This document shows, one piece after another, positions 56,754 through 64,000 of a stretch of DNA of 64,000 bases. Source of the stretch: Rhizobium sp. Pop5 (lineage in GTDB: Bacteria > Pseudomonadota > Alphaproteobacteria > Rhizobiales > Rhizobiaceae); the NCBI RefSeq assembly GCF_024721175.1, contig NZ_CP099399.1:1736001-1800000 (forward strand). Direction: 5' to 3'. The stretch's first letter is position 1; each line of letters opens with the position of its first letter. Below the pieces are notes generated by a model, which worked only from the letters and a program-made list of their open reading frames with translations, made no database searches and had not been told where the DNA came from. The position numbers and the translations under genes were made by a program.

Positions 56754-57146
56754 CTAGGAATGTACCGGCTCGCTTTGGCGCTGTGCGGCAAGGGCCGCGA
56801 GATCGGCGGGTTTCAGCTCGACCGATTCGCCGCAACCGCAAGCCGATGTCTGGTTCGGATTGGTAAAGGTGAAGCCGGAGCGCAGTGTCGTCTGCTCGAA
56901 ACCCATTTCGGTTCCAAGCAGATAGAGCACGGCTGAGGGTTCGACCCAGACTTTCGCGCCGTCGCGCTCGATCAGATCGTCCTTGGCATTGGGCTCGGTC
57001 ACCAGGTCGATGGTATATTCCATCCCGGCGCAACCGCCCTTCTTGATGCCGACGCGCACACCCTTGGCTCCAGGCCCCGAATTCTCGACGATCGCCTTGA
57101 CGCGCGCCGCAGCGCCGTCCGTCATGCTCATCACTGCAAAGCCCAT
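56754..57146 (-). CDS. sufA: Iron-sulfur cluster assembly A-type carrier
   Basis: 130 residues of the HesB/IscA/SufA family. The three ligand cysteines are in KKGGCAGMEY and TSACGCGESV. A-type carriers take clusters from the SufBCD scaffold to target enzymes. The ATG at 57146 (MGFAVMSMTD) is preferred over 57167. Last gene of the suf operon, 93 bases after sufT. Confidence 0.95.
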   Translation of the reverse strand: MGFAVMSMTDGAAARVKAIVENSGPGAKGVRVGIKKGGCAGMEYTIDLVTEPNAKDDLIERDGAKVWVEPSAVLYLLGTEMGFEQTTLRSGFTFTNPNQTSACGCGESVELKPADLAALAAQRQSEPVHS

Positions 57147-57239
57147 CGGCTCATTCTCCTTCCGCAACCGGGGTCAAGATCCGGCGCTTCGTGATTCAAA
57201 ATGTAGTCTTCCGAGGTAAACGGATCAATACCGGCTCCC

Positions 57240-57620
57240 TCAATACCAGCCGACGGCGACCTGCGCTTCTTCGGACATGCGGTCCGGCGTCCATGGCGGA
57301 TCGAAGGTCATGGCAACCTCGACGCCCGATACGCCTTCGACGGCACCGACTGCGTTTTCGACCCAGCCGGGCATCTCGCCGGCGACCGGGCAGCCGGGCG
57401 CGGTCAATGTCATCATGATCTTCACCATCCGGTCGTCTTCGATGTCGATCTTGTAGACCAGACCCAGCTCGAAGATGTCGGCCGGAATTTCCGGATCGTA
57501 GACGGTTTTCAACGCGCTGATGACGTCGTCGCTGAGCCGCGCCAGCTCATCGGCCGGGATGCTGGAATGCACGATGCCTTCGCGCACGTCGATCTTTTGT
57601 TCGCTGTCGTCCAGGCTCAT
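57240..57620 (-). CDS. sufT: SUF-associated MIP18/DUF59 protein SufT
   Basis: 126 residues. SDDVISALKTVYDPEIPADIFELGLVYKIDI is the MIP18-family signature, with MMTLTAPGCPVAGEMPGWVENAV holding the conserved Cys and DPPWTPDRMSEEAQVAVGW the C-terminal motif. SufT helps mature Fe-S proteins. GAGGAG stands eight bases before the ATG at 57620, which decides the start over a GTG at 57629. It lies 12 bases downstream of sufS. Confidence 0.95.
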   Translation of the reverse strand: MSLDDSEQKIDVREGIVHSSIPADELARLSDDVISALKTVYDPEIPADIFELGLVYKIDIEDDRMVKIMMTLTAPGCPVAGEMPGWVENAVGAVEGVSGVEVAMTFDPPWTPDRMSEEAQVAVGWY

Positions 57621-57632
57621 CACGGACACTCC

Positions 57633-58880
57633 TCAAGCAAAGAACTTGCGCGCATATTCAAGCGCATCGGCCAGGGCATCCACCTCGGCGCGGGTATTAT
57701 ACATCCCGAAGGATGCACGGCATGTGGATGTCACGCCGAAGCGTTTCAAGAGCGGCATGGCGCAATGCGTGCCGGCGCGCACCGCAACACCCTGCCGGTC
57801 GATCACCATCGAGACGTCGTGGGCATGGATGCCGGCGAGTTCGAAGGAGAAGATGCTCCCTTTGTCGGGCGCCGTCCCGAACATCCGCAGCGAATTGACC
57901 GATCTGAGACGCTCGGCTGCATAGGCAGCCAGATCGGCCTCATGGCGGGCGATCGCCTCACGGCCGATCTTTTCCATATAGTCGAGGGCGTAACCAAGCC
58001 CGATCGCCTGCACGATCGGCGGCGTGCCGGCCTCGAAGCGATGCGGTGGATCATTATAGGTGACAACATCTTCGGCGACTTCGAAGATCATCTCGCCGCC
58101 ACCCTGGAACGGGCGCATCTCCTGCAGCCGCTCCTTCTTGCCGTAAAGCACGCCGATGCCCGACGGGCCGTAGAGCTTGTGGCCGGTCATCACATACCAG
58201 TCGCAATCGATGTCCTGCACGTCGACGGGCAGGTGTACTGCACCCTGGCTGCCGTCGATCAGAACCGGAATGCCGCGTTCACGAGCGATGCGGCAGACTT
58301 CCTTGACGGGAACGATCGTGCCGAGCGCATTCGACATATGGGTGATGGCGACGAGCTTGGTGCGCTCCGTCAGGCTCTTCTCGAAATCCTCGACATGGAA
58401 AGCACCTTCGTCATCGACCGGTACCCAGACGAGCTTCGCGCCCTGCCGCTCGCGGATGAAGTGCCAAGGCACGATGTTGGAGTGGTGCTCCATGATCGTC
58501 AGAACGACCTCGTCGCCCTCGCCGATCTTAGGCATGCCCCAGCCATAGGCGACCGTGTTGATCGCTTCCGTCGAATTCTTGGTGAAGACGATGTCGTTCA
58601 CAGAAGGAGCATTGAGAAAGCGGCGAACCTTCTCGCGCGCCGCCTCGTATGCGTCCGTCGCGGCATTGGACAGATAGTGCAGGCCGCGATGCACATTGGC
58701 GTATTCGTGGCTATAGGCATGCGAGATGGCGTCGATCACCACCTGCGGCTTTTGAGCTGATGCGCCGTTGTCGAGATAGACCAGCGGCTTGCCATACACC
58801 TTCTCGCCGAGGATTGGAAAATCCCGGCGGATGGCTTCGACGTCGTATTGCGTGGCCGCTGTTGTCTTGTCCATCGACAT
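57633..58880 (-). CDS. sufS: Cysteine desulfurase SufS
   Basis: 415 residues, class V aminotransferase fold. YLDNGASAQKPQVVID near the N-terminus, PLP-binding Lys in VMTGHKLYGPSGIGVLYG, and catalytic Cys in VRAGTHCAMPLLKRFG (type II, SufS-like). It frees sulfur from cysteine for the SUF scaffold. No SufE gene is in the window. Starts six bases after sufD. Confidence 0.97.
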   Translation of the reverse strand: MSMDKTTAATQYDVEAIRRDFPILGEKVYGKPLVYLDNGASAQKPQVVIDAISHAYSHEYANVHRGLHYLSNAATDAYEAAREKVRRFLNAPSVNDIVFTKNSTEAINTVAYGWGMPKIGEGDEVVLTIMEHHSNIVPWHFIRERQGAKLVWVPVDDEGAFHVEDFEKSLTERTKLVAITHMSNALGTIVPVKEVCRIARERGIPVLIDGSQGAVHLPVDVQDIDCDWYVMTGHKLYGPSGIGVLYGKKERLQEMRPFQGGGEMIFEVAEDVVTYNDPPHRFEAGTPPIVQAIGLGYALDYMEKIGREAIARHEADLAAYAAERLRSVNSLRMFGTAPDKGSIFSFELAGIHAHDVSMVIDRQGVAVRAGTHCAMPLLKRFGVTSTCRASFGMYNTRAEVDALADALEYARKFFA

Positions 58881-58886
58881 ATCCGA

Positions 58887-60161
58887 TCAGGCGTGCTTTT
58901 CGAGCCAGGCCGAGATCACGCCTTCCAGCGCTTCGACCAGGGCCTCGTCTTCCAGTTCCTCGACGATTTCGGCGACGAAGGCGTTGACGAGCATCGCCCG
59001 CGCCTTGTTCTCCGGAATGCCGCGCGCCATCATGTAATAGAGATGATTGGCGTCGATATCGGTCACCGTCGCACCGTGGCCGCACTGGACGTCGTCGGCG
59101 AAGATCTCGAGCTCGGGCTTGACCGAGAACTCGGCATCATCAGACATCAGCAGTGTGTTGCAGGCCATCTTGGCGTCGGTCTTCTGCGCATCGGGCGCGA
59201 CCCGGATCATGCCTTGGAAAACGCCCTTGGCACGGTCGAAGACGACGTTGCGGATCACTTCGGTCGAACCGGTATGCGGCACGTCGTGGCCGAGCACCAT
59301 CGTCACGTCGGTATGGCTTTCGGCACCAAGCAGGTTGATGCCGCGCAGCGTGAGATCCGCGCCCTCGCCCGTCACCTTGATATGCAGCTCCTGGCGCACC
59401 ATCTTGCCGCCGGCATTGATGACGAACAGACGAAGCTTGGCATCGGCCCCGAGATCGACGCGGATCTGGCCGAGATGCGTATCCTCGGCGCCCTGCTGCT
59501 GCAGGATGATCCAGGTCAACTCCGTACCCTCGCCGACTGTGATGTCACTGACATGAGACACGAAAGCGGCATCGCCAGTCACCGCGCGGTGACGTTCAAT
59601 GACGGTCGCCTTGACGCCGGGGCCGAAGGAGACGGGAAGGCGCGTATGTATCTGGCCGCCGGCATGGATGAACTGGATTTCGAGCGGCTCTTCGAGCACG
59701 GTTTCGGCAGGCACGTCCACAACATAGCCGTCGCGCACGAAGCTGCCGTTGATACGGCCGATCGCGTCATCGGAACCGAGTGCATCCAGGCCGTCCGCGG
59801 TCGAGCCGTTGATCAGATGTTCGGAATAGGCCGAAATACCGAGGCCGTCGGCGGCAGCCTTCTGGCTGGAATGGCCCTGGATCACCGCCAGCACCGAGGA
59901 GCCCGTAACGAGCGGCTCCAAAGCCTCCGAGCCGGCGTCACCCGCCTGCGGTGGGACGGTGCGCAGGAGATTCTTGAGGTCGGTATAATGCCAGGCCTCG
60001 ATGCGCCGCGTCGGCAGGCCGGCCTTCTTCAGGTCGTCGAGAAGGCGATCGCGTAGCGCCGTCACGGCGCCATTGCCCGGCAGCTCGCCGATCTGCTGGT
60101 TGAAGGCCTCGATCAGCGCCGCCTCGGCCGCGGTCAGGCGGCTCGTCGTCTGCATGTTCAT
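58887..60161 (-). CDS. sufD: SUF scaffold subunit SufD
   Basis: 424 residues. SRLTAAEAALIEAFNQQIG, then LPTRRIEAWHYTDLKNLL, mark the N-terminal part; the right-handed beta-helix core includes LRLFVINAGGKMVRQELHIKVTG and DVQCGHGATVTDIDANHLYYMMARGIPENKA. SufD pairs with SufB and SufC. The ATG at 60161 is preferred because AAGGA lies eight bases upstream; ATGs at 60167 and 60155 are close. Confidence 0.96.
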   Translation of the reverse strand: MNMQTTSRLTAAEAALIEAFNQQIGELPGNGAVTALRDRLLDDLKKAGLPTRRIEAWHYTDLKNLLRTVPPQAGDAGSEALEPLVTGSSVLAVIQGHSSQKAAADGLGISAYSEHLINGSTADGLDALGSDDAIGRINGSFVRDGYVVDVPAETVLEEPLEIQFIHAGGQIHTRLPVSFGPGVKATVIERHRAVTGDAAFVSHVSDITVGEGTELTWIILQQQGAEDTHLGQIRVDLGADAKLRLFVINAGGKMVRQELHIKVTGEGADLTLRGINLLGAESHTDVTMVLGHDVPHTGSTEVIRNVVFDRAKGVFQGMIRVAPDAQKTDAKMACNTLLMSDDAEFSVKPELEIFADDVQCGHGATVTDIDANHLYYMMARGIPENKARAMLVNAFVAEIVEELEDEALVEALEGVISAWLEKHA

Positions 60162-60186
60162 GGACATCGTCCTTTCCGCCCGAAAC

Positions 60187-60942
60187 TTAGGCTGCCGCGC
60201 CGATGATGTCGGCATAGCCGTTGGCCTCAAGCTCATGCGCCAGCGTCTTGTCGCCCGACTTGATCACCTGGCCCTTGTAGAGCACGTGGACGGTATCAGG
60301 CACGATGTAATCAAGCAGGCGCTGGTAGTGGGTGATGACGACCACGGCGCGATCCGGCGAACGCAGCGCGTTGACGCCGTCGGCGACGATCTTCAGCGCG
60401 TCAATATCGAGGCCGGAATCGGTTTCGTCGAGCACGCAGAGCTGCGGCTCGAGCAGCGCCATCTGCAGGATTTCGGCGCGCTTCTTCTCGCCGCCGGAGA
60501 AGCCGACGTTGAGCGGACGCTTCAGCATTTCGGTATTGATTTGCAGCTTGCCGGCAGCATCCTTGACACGGCGCATGAAGTCCGGCGTCGTCAGCTCGTC
60601 TTCGCCGCGCGCCTTGCGCTGCTCGTTCATCGCAACCTTCAGGAACTGCATGGTGGCGACACCCGGAATTTCCACAGGATACTGGAAGGCAAGGAAAATG
60701 CCCTTGGCGGCACGCTCGGCCGGATCGAGTTCGAGAATGCTCTCGCCATTATAAAGAATGTCGCCCTCGGTGACCTCGTAGTCGCTGCGGCCGGACAGCA
60801 CATAGGAGAGCGTCGACTTGCCGGAGCCGTTCGGCCCCATGATCGCGGCAACTTCGCCAGCCTTCACCGTCAGGTTCAGGCCACGGATGATCTCGGTGCC
60901 GTCTTCGGCGATGCGGGCATGGAGGTTTCTGATTTCAAGCAT
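60187..60942 (-). CDS. sufC: SUF ATPase subunit SufC
   Basis: 251 residues, an ABC-type ATPase: Walker A GPNGSGKSTLSYVL, signature GFSGGEKKRAEIL, Walker B PQLCVLDETDSGLD, and a switch His in VVVITHYQRLL. It drives conformational change in SufB2C2D or SufBC2D. The ATG at 60942 (MLEIRNLHA) has AGGA upstream; 60960 adds six residues. In this window a GIY-YIG gene separates it from sufB, where the two are normally adjacent. Confidence 0.97.
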   Translation of the reverse strand: MLEIRNLHARIAEDGTEIIRGLNLTVKAGEVAAIMGPNGSGKSTLSYVLSGRSDYEVTEGDILYNGESILELDPAERAAKGIFLAFQYPVEIPGVATMQFLKVAMNEQRKARGEDELTTPDFMRRVKDAAGKLQINTEMLKRPLNVGFSGGEKKRAEILQMALLEPQLCVLDETDSGLDIDALKIVADGVNALRSPDRAVVVITHYQRLLDYIVPDTVHVLYKGQVIKSGDKTLAHELEANGYADIIGAAA

Positions 60943-61007
60943 TTCGTTTTTCCTATTCATTCAGCGGTTTCAAAAGCCGCTTAATTGACCGTTCGCACCG
61001 GTCTCGA

Positions 61008-61038
61008 TCCGTCATCCTCGGGCTTGTCCCGAGGATCT
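61008..61038. repeat. 31-bp repeat, left copy (palindromic)
   Basis: Exact reverse complement of 61406-61436, 31 of 31 bases. Each copy is itself a hairpin: ATCCTCGGG and CCCGAGGAT with a 5-nt loop. This copy is seven bases beyond the stop of the GIY-YIG gene and 65 bases before sufC. Such CCTCGGGCTTGTCCCGAGG units are a familiar extragenic palindrome in alphaproteobacteria. Confidence 0.9.
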
Positions 61039-61044
61039 AAGCCG

Positions 61045-61386
61045 TCAATTGTAATCGCTCCACTCCCGCGTATTCGGATGCGGTCGATAGATATTCTCGA
61101 TCTCATCGATCCGCTCGTAGAGATCCATCCAAGTCGGATTGAGTTCCTCTACGAGCTTGATTTTCCATTCACGCATATAGCGCTTCAGAGACTTTTCCCG
61201 CTGGATCGCCAACACGATATTCGGATGGTGCTCAAACCAGACGAGGTTTTTTGCTCTGTATTTCTGCGTAAAACCCTTCTGGATTTCGTTGCGATGTTCC
61301 CAAATGCGTCCGTGTAAATCGCTAGTGACGCCGGTATAGATCACGCCACGTGGCTTGTCGGACATCATGTAGACGAAACCGCTCAT
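61045..61386 (-). CDS. GIY-YIG nuclease-family protein
   Basis: 113 residues, a stand-alone GIY-YIG domain (YhbQ/UPF0213-like). The VYMM and IYTGV strands replace the GIY and YIG motifs, Arg27 and His31 follow in LHGRIWEHR, and Glu64 in QREKSLKRYMREWK is the likely metal ligand. No DNA-binding domain is attached. The gene sits between sufB and sufC on their strand, bracketed tightly by 31-bp perfect inverted repeats. This suggests a mobile or repeat-associated cassette; such single-domain proteins are usually unassigned. The ATG at 61386 gives the standard start. Confidence 0.9.
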   Translation of the reverse strand: MSGFVYMMSDKPRGVIYTGVTSDLHGRIWEHRNEIQKGFTQKYRAKNLVWFEHHPNIVLAIQREKSLKRYMREWKIKLVEELNPTWMDLYERIDEIENIYRPHPNTREWSDYN

Positions 61387-61405
61387 CTTCTCCTCTGGCC
61401 ACGGC

Positions 61406-61436
61406 AGATCCTCGGGACAAGCCCGAGGATGACGGA
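61406..61436. repeat. 31-bp repeat, right copy (palindromic)
   Basis: Inverted copy of 61008-61038, ending seven bases from the sufB stop and beginning 19 bases upstream of the GIY-YIG start. Its own hairpin could act as an attenuator or mRNA-stability element between sufB and the downstream suf genes. Confidence 0.9.
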
Positions 61437-61443
61437 GCCGTAC

Positions 61444-62913
61444 TTAACCCACGCTCCCCTCAAGCGAGATGCTGATCAGCTTCTGCGCCTCGACGGCGAA
61501 TTCCATCGGCAGTTCCTGCAGGACTTCCTTGACGAAGCCGTTGACGATCAGCGCGATCGCCGCTTCGGTGGGGATGCCGCGCTGCAGGCAGTAGAACAGC
61601 TGGTCCTCGGAGATCTTCGAGGTCGTCGCTTCGTGCTCGAACTGCGCCGTCGAATTTTTCGCCTCGATGTAGGGCACGGTATGGGCGCCGCACTTGTCGC
61701 CGATCAGGAGCGAATCGCACTGCGTGAAGTTGCGGGCGTTCGACGCCTTGCGGTGAGCCGAAACCTGGCCGCGATAGGTGTTGTTGGAAACACCGGCGGC
61801 GATGCCCTTGGAGACGATGCGGCTCGACGTGTTCTTGCCGAGATGGATCATCTTGGTGCCGCTGTCGATCTGCTGATGGCCGTTGGAAACCGCGATCGAG
61901 TAGAACTCGCCGCGGCTGTCGTCGCCGCGCAGGATGCAGGACGGATATTTCCAGGTGATCGCCGAGCCGGTTTCGACCTGCGTCCACGAGATCTTCGACC
62001 GGTTGCCGCGGCAATCGCCGCGCTTGGTGACGAAGTTATAGATGCCGCCCTTGCCTTCCTTGTCGCCCGGATACCAGTTCTGGACGGTGGAATATTTGAT
62101 CTCGGCATCGTCGAGGGCGACGAGTTCGACCACGGCGGCATGCAGCTGGTTTTCATCGCGTTGCGGTGCGGTGCAGCCTTCGAGATAGGAGACGTAGGCG
62201 CCTTCTTCCGCGATGATCAGCGTGCGCTCGAACTGGCCGGTATTCTTCTCATTGATGCGGAAATAGGTGGACAGCTCCATCGGGCAGCGTACGCCCTTGG
62301 GCACGAACACAAAGGAACCGTCGGTGAAAACAGCCGAGTTCAGCGTCGCATAATAGTTGTCGCTCGTCGGCACGACGGAGCCGAGGTACTTCCGCACCAG
62401 GTCCGGATGCTCGCGGATCGCTTCCGAGATCGACATGAAAATCACGCCGGCCTTCTTCAGCTCCTCCTTGAAGGTGGTGACCACAGAGACGCTGTCGAAG
62501 ACGGCGTCGACGGCGATCCTCGGCTTCTCGACACCCGCCAGGATCTCTTGCTCCTTCAGCGGAATGCCGAGTTTTTCGTAGACCTTGAGGATCTCGGGAT
62601 CGACCTCGTCGAGCGATTTCGGACCGGGCGTGCTCTTCGGCGCGGCGTAATAGTGGATGTCGTTAAAGTTGATTTTCGGATAGTTGACGCGCGCCCAGGT
62701 CGGCTCTTCCAGCGTCAGCCAGCGCCGATAGGCTTCCAGACGCCATTCCAGCATCCATTCCGGTTCCTGCTTCTTGGCCGAAATGAAGCGGATGATATCC
62801 TCGGACAGGCCCTTCGGCGCCTTGTCCATCTCGATGACGGTCTCGAAACCGTATTTGTACTGGTCGACATCGATCAGGCGAACCTGGTCGATTGTTTCCT
62901 GCACCGCAGCCAT
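61444..62913 (-). CDS. sufB: SUF scaffold subunit SufB
   Basis: 489 residues. [20 protein letters not shown] and [17 protein letters not shown] mark the start; [44 protein letters not shown] and [20 protein letters not shown] the conserved C-terminal core where the cluster forms. The ATG at 62913 (MAAVQETID) is preferred over 62973, with GGAGA upstream. A tandem inverted repeat lies 50-90 bases upstream. Confidence 0.97.
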   Translation of the reverse strand: MAAVQETIDQVRLIDVDQYKYGFETVIEMDKAPKGLSEDIIRFISAKKQEPEWMLEWRLEAYRRWLTLEEPTWARVNYPKINFNDIHYYAAPKSTPGPKSLDEVDPEILKVYEKLGIPLKEQEILAGVEKPRIAVDAVFDSVSVVTTFKEELKKAGVIFMSISEAIREHPDLVRKYLGSVVPTSDNYYATLNSAVFTDGSFVFVPKGVRCPMELSTYFRINEKNTGQFERTLIIAEEGAYVSYLEGCTAPQRDENQLHAAVVELVALDDAEIKYSTVQNWYPGDKEGKGGIYNFVTKRGDCRGNRSKISWTQVETGSAITWKYPSCILRGDDSRGEFYSIAVSNGHQQIDSGTKMIHLGKNTSSRIVSKGIAAGVSNNTYRGQVSAHRKASNARNFTQCDSLLIGDKCGAHTVPYIEAKNSTAQFEHEATTSKISEDQLFYCLQRGIPTEAAIALIVNGFVKEVLQELPMEFAVEAQKLISISLEGSVG

Positions 62914-62962
62914 TTCATTCTCCAATCTCGCCGGATACAAGGTCCGGCAGCTTGTAGCGTCT

Positions 62963-63003
62963 GGGCAATTCACTTGCCCCTCATGTCGGGCAATTGCTTG
63001 CCC
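62963..63003 (-). promoter_or_regulatory. Two tandem GGGCAA-N4/5-TTGCCC dyads upstream of sufB
   Basis: GGGCAA (62963-62968) with TTGCCC (62974-62979), and again GGGCAA (62988-62993) with TTGCCC (62998-63003); starts are 25 bases apart and the arms identical. They lie 50-90 bases before the sufB ATG. They do not look like an IscR type I site. Could be operators for an iron or Fe-S regulator, or a leader structure. Confidence 0.55.
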
Positions 63004-63046
63004 AGTATGTAAGTGGCCAAAAGGGACTTTTCAGCCCGATTGGCAA

Positions 63047-63066
63047 GCGGAAATTTGCGTTTCCGC
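63047..63066 (-). terminator. Hairpin after the upstream desulfurase gene
   Basis: 7-bp stem GCGGAAA (63047-63053) with TTTCCGC (63060-63066), hexaloop, 16 bases beyond the stop at 63082. No T-run follows on the minus strand, so it may be partial termination or an mRNA-end structure. Confidence 0.4.
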
Positions 63067-63081
63067 AAGTTTATGATGCGG

Positions 63082-64000
63082 TCAGGCCGCCTCGCCCGCC
63101 GACCTGCGCCGGCAGGCGATCTTGCCGAAAGCCGCGATTGCCCGATCGATGTCCTCGTCCGTTGTGGAAAAGCCGAGCGAGATGCGCAAGGCTCCGAGCT
63201 TGGCGTCGCGTCCCATTGCCGCCAGAACATGGCTTTCACCGACCTTGCCGGACGAGCAGGCAGAGCCTGCCGAAAGCGCAACACCTTCGAGATCGAAGGC
63301 GATCTGGCCGGTCTCCGCTTTCAGGCAGGGAAGCGTGAAGAAAATGGTATTGGCGACCCTCGGACCGCCGGCCCCGTGGATGATGACATCGGGCGCGACA
63401 GCGCGCATGCCGGCTTCCAGCCGATCGCGTAGCGCGCCAATCACAGCGTTACGTTCCCCGAGGTTCTCCAGTGCGGCTTCCGCCGCTGCTCCGAATCCGA
63501 TCAGCGCCAGCGAATTCTGTGTCCCTGATCGGTGACCTCTCTCCTGCCCGCCGCCGCGGATCAGCGCCTTCGGCATCAGCGCCTCACCACGGGCGATCAG
63601 CGCGCCCGCACCCTTCGGCCCACCGATCTTATGGGAGGAGATGATCATGAAATCCGCGCCGACGCGTTCGATCTCGATCGACAGGCGGCCGGCCGCCTGC
63701 ACGGCATCGATGATGAAGAGACCGCCATGGGCGTGCACGATCCTGGCCGCTTCCTCCACCGGCTGGACGATGCCGGTCTCGTTGTTGACGAGCATGATCG
63801 CCACGACGGGAAGGCCCGTCGACTTGTCATGGGCGTCGAGAAGTGCGGCGAGCGCATTCAGGTCGACGATCCCGGCGTCCGTTACCGGAATTTCGGTCGT
63901 GCTCTCCCTGGGGAAGCGTCCCCCTTCCCGCACCGCCAAATGCTCGATAGCGGAATAGTAGAGGTGGCCGAGTTTCAGCGGTGTGCGGCCCATGCTGAAT
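63082..64000 (-). CDS. Cysteine desulfurase, IscS/NifS type (5' end beyond window)
   Basis: About 306 codons are visible. VNNETGIVQPVEEAA, IIDAVQAAGRL, the PLP Lys in SSHKIGGPKGAGALI, and catalytic Cys in SAGSACSSGKVGESH (type I active loop, NifS/IscS-like) are present; RSGTQNSLALIGFG is also typical. The N-terminal 60-80 residues lie past 64000, since the frame stays open to the edge and family members begin further upstream. An ATG at 63993 is internal, not the true start. With SufS, this gives the locus two desulfurases of different classes. Confidence 0.93.
   Translation of the reverse strand, partial: FSMGRTPLKLGHLYYSAIEHLAVREGGRFPRESTTEIPVTDAGIVDLNALAALLDAHDKSTGLPVVAIMLVNNETGIVQPVEEAARIVHAHGGLFIIDAVQAAGRLSIEIERVGADFMIISSHKIGGPKGAGALIARGEALMPKALIRGGGQERGHRSGTQNSLALIGFGAAAEAALENLGERNAVIGALRDRLEAGMRAVAPDVIIHGAGGPRVANTIFFTLPCLKAETGQIAFDLEGVALSAGSACSSGKVGESHVLAAMGRDAKLGALRISLGFSTTDEDIDRAIAAFGKIACRRRSAGEAA

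Noticed and set aside
57567..62984. Long plus-strand frames opposite sufS, sufD and sufB
   Set aside because: They are shadow frames caused by high third-position GC; sequences lack motifs and the minus-strand suf genes are secure.

Overview
The window looks like a piece of chromosome from a fast-growing alphaproteobacterium of the Rhizobium leguminosarum / R. etli group. The DNA is GC-rich with strong third-position GC bias. The gene set is typical of Rhizobiales: DUF2336, DUF1489, BTLCP and ATP12-family proteins and a sufBCDS cluster with an extra cysteine desulfurase. Promoter-like sites fit the rhizobial CTTGAC-N17-CTATAT type, and there are short extragenic palindromes. I see no prophage, integrase, IS element or CRISPR array, so most of the window is ordinary core genome. 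The species assignment is inference from protein likeness only.

Layout. 1-9.5 kb: secG (cut by the window edge), tpiA, an exported alpha/beta hydrolase, parE, an exported phytase-like esterase, an AI-2E/PerM permease, a GNAT enzyme and a DUF2336 protein. 9.6-20.5 kb: a coupled flavin reductase/nitroreductase pair, an exported unknown, an acyltransferase, thrS, DUF1697, yidD with an IscU-like scaffold, folE-hisI, a patatin-like phospholipase, a CBS-pair protein and a rhomboid protease. 20.5-36 kb: a strong minus-strand terminator in a gene-free stretch (possible sRNA), PAS and PilZ proteins, a proline iminopeptidase, a BTLCP protease-like protein, a D,D-carboxypeptidase with a SPOR domain, sdaA, DUF599/DUF1624 membrane proteins, MerR, mgtE, a peptide-deformylase-like protein with altered active-site motifs, a BON protein and a small repeat-containing secreted protein. 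36-50 kb: tRNA-Leu(GAG), lipB, a DMT permease, pccA and pccB on opposite strands around a frameshifted GNAT gene, DUF188, a guanidine exporter behind a probable guanidine-II riboswitch, DoxX, rluA-HAD-ATP12, crcB, and a copper-linked DUF1775-PCuAC fusion next to DUF2946. 50-55 kb: glycine cleavage operon gcvTHP behind a tandem glycine riboswitch. 55-64 kb: a GH25 lipoprotein, an orphan miniature flagellar rod-like protein, then the minus-strand Fe-S assembly operon (desulfurase, sufB, sufC, sufD, sufS, sufT, sufA). Between sufB and sufC sits a GIY-YIG gene bracketed by 31-bp perfect inverted repeats.

How the genes relate. The suf cluster supplies Fe-S clusters, including to the iron-sulfur serine dehydratase (sdaA) in the same window. 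gcvTHP is set by glycine, and lipB supplies the octanoyl group that becomes the lipoyl arm of GcvH. PccA and PccB form one biotin carboxylase despite their split arrangement. The observations most worth checking are the GIY-YIG/inverted-repeat cassette inside the suf operon, the guanidine-II element, the degenerate deformylase, the possible sRNA upstream of the rhomboid gene, and hairpins in the leaders of two genes, one of which hides the ribosome binding site.
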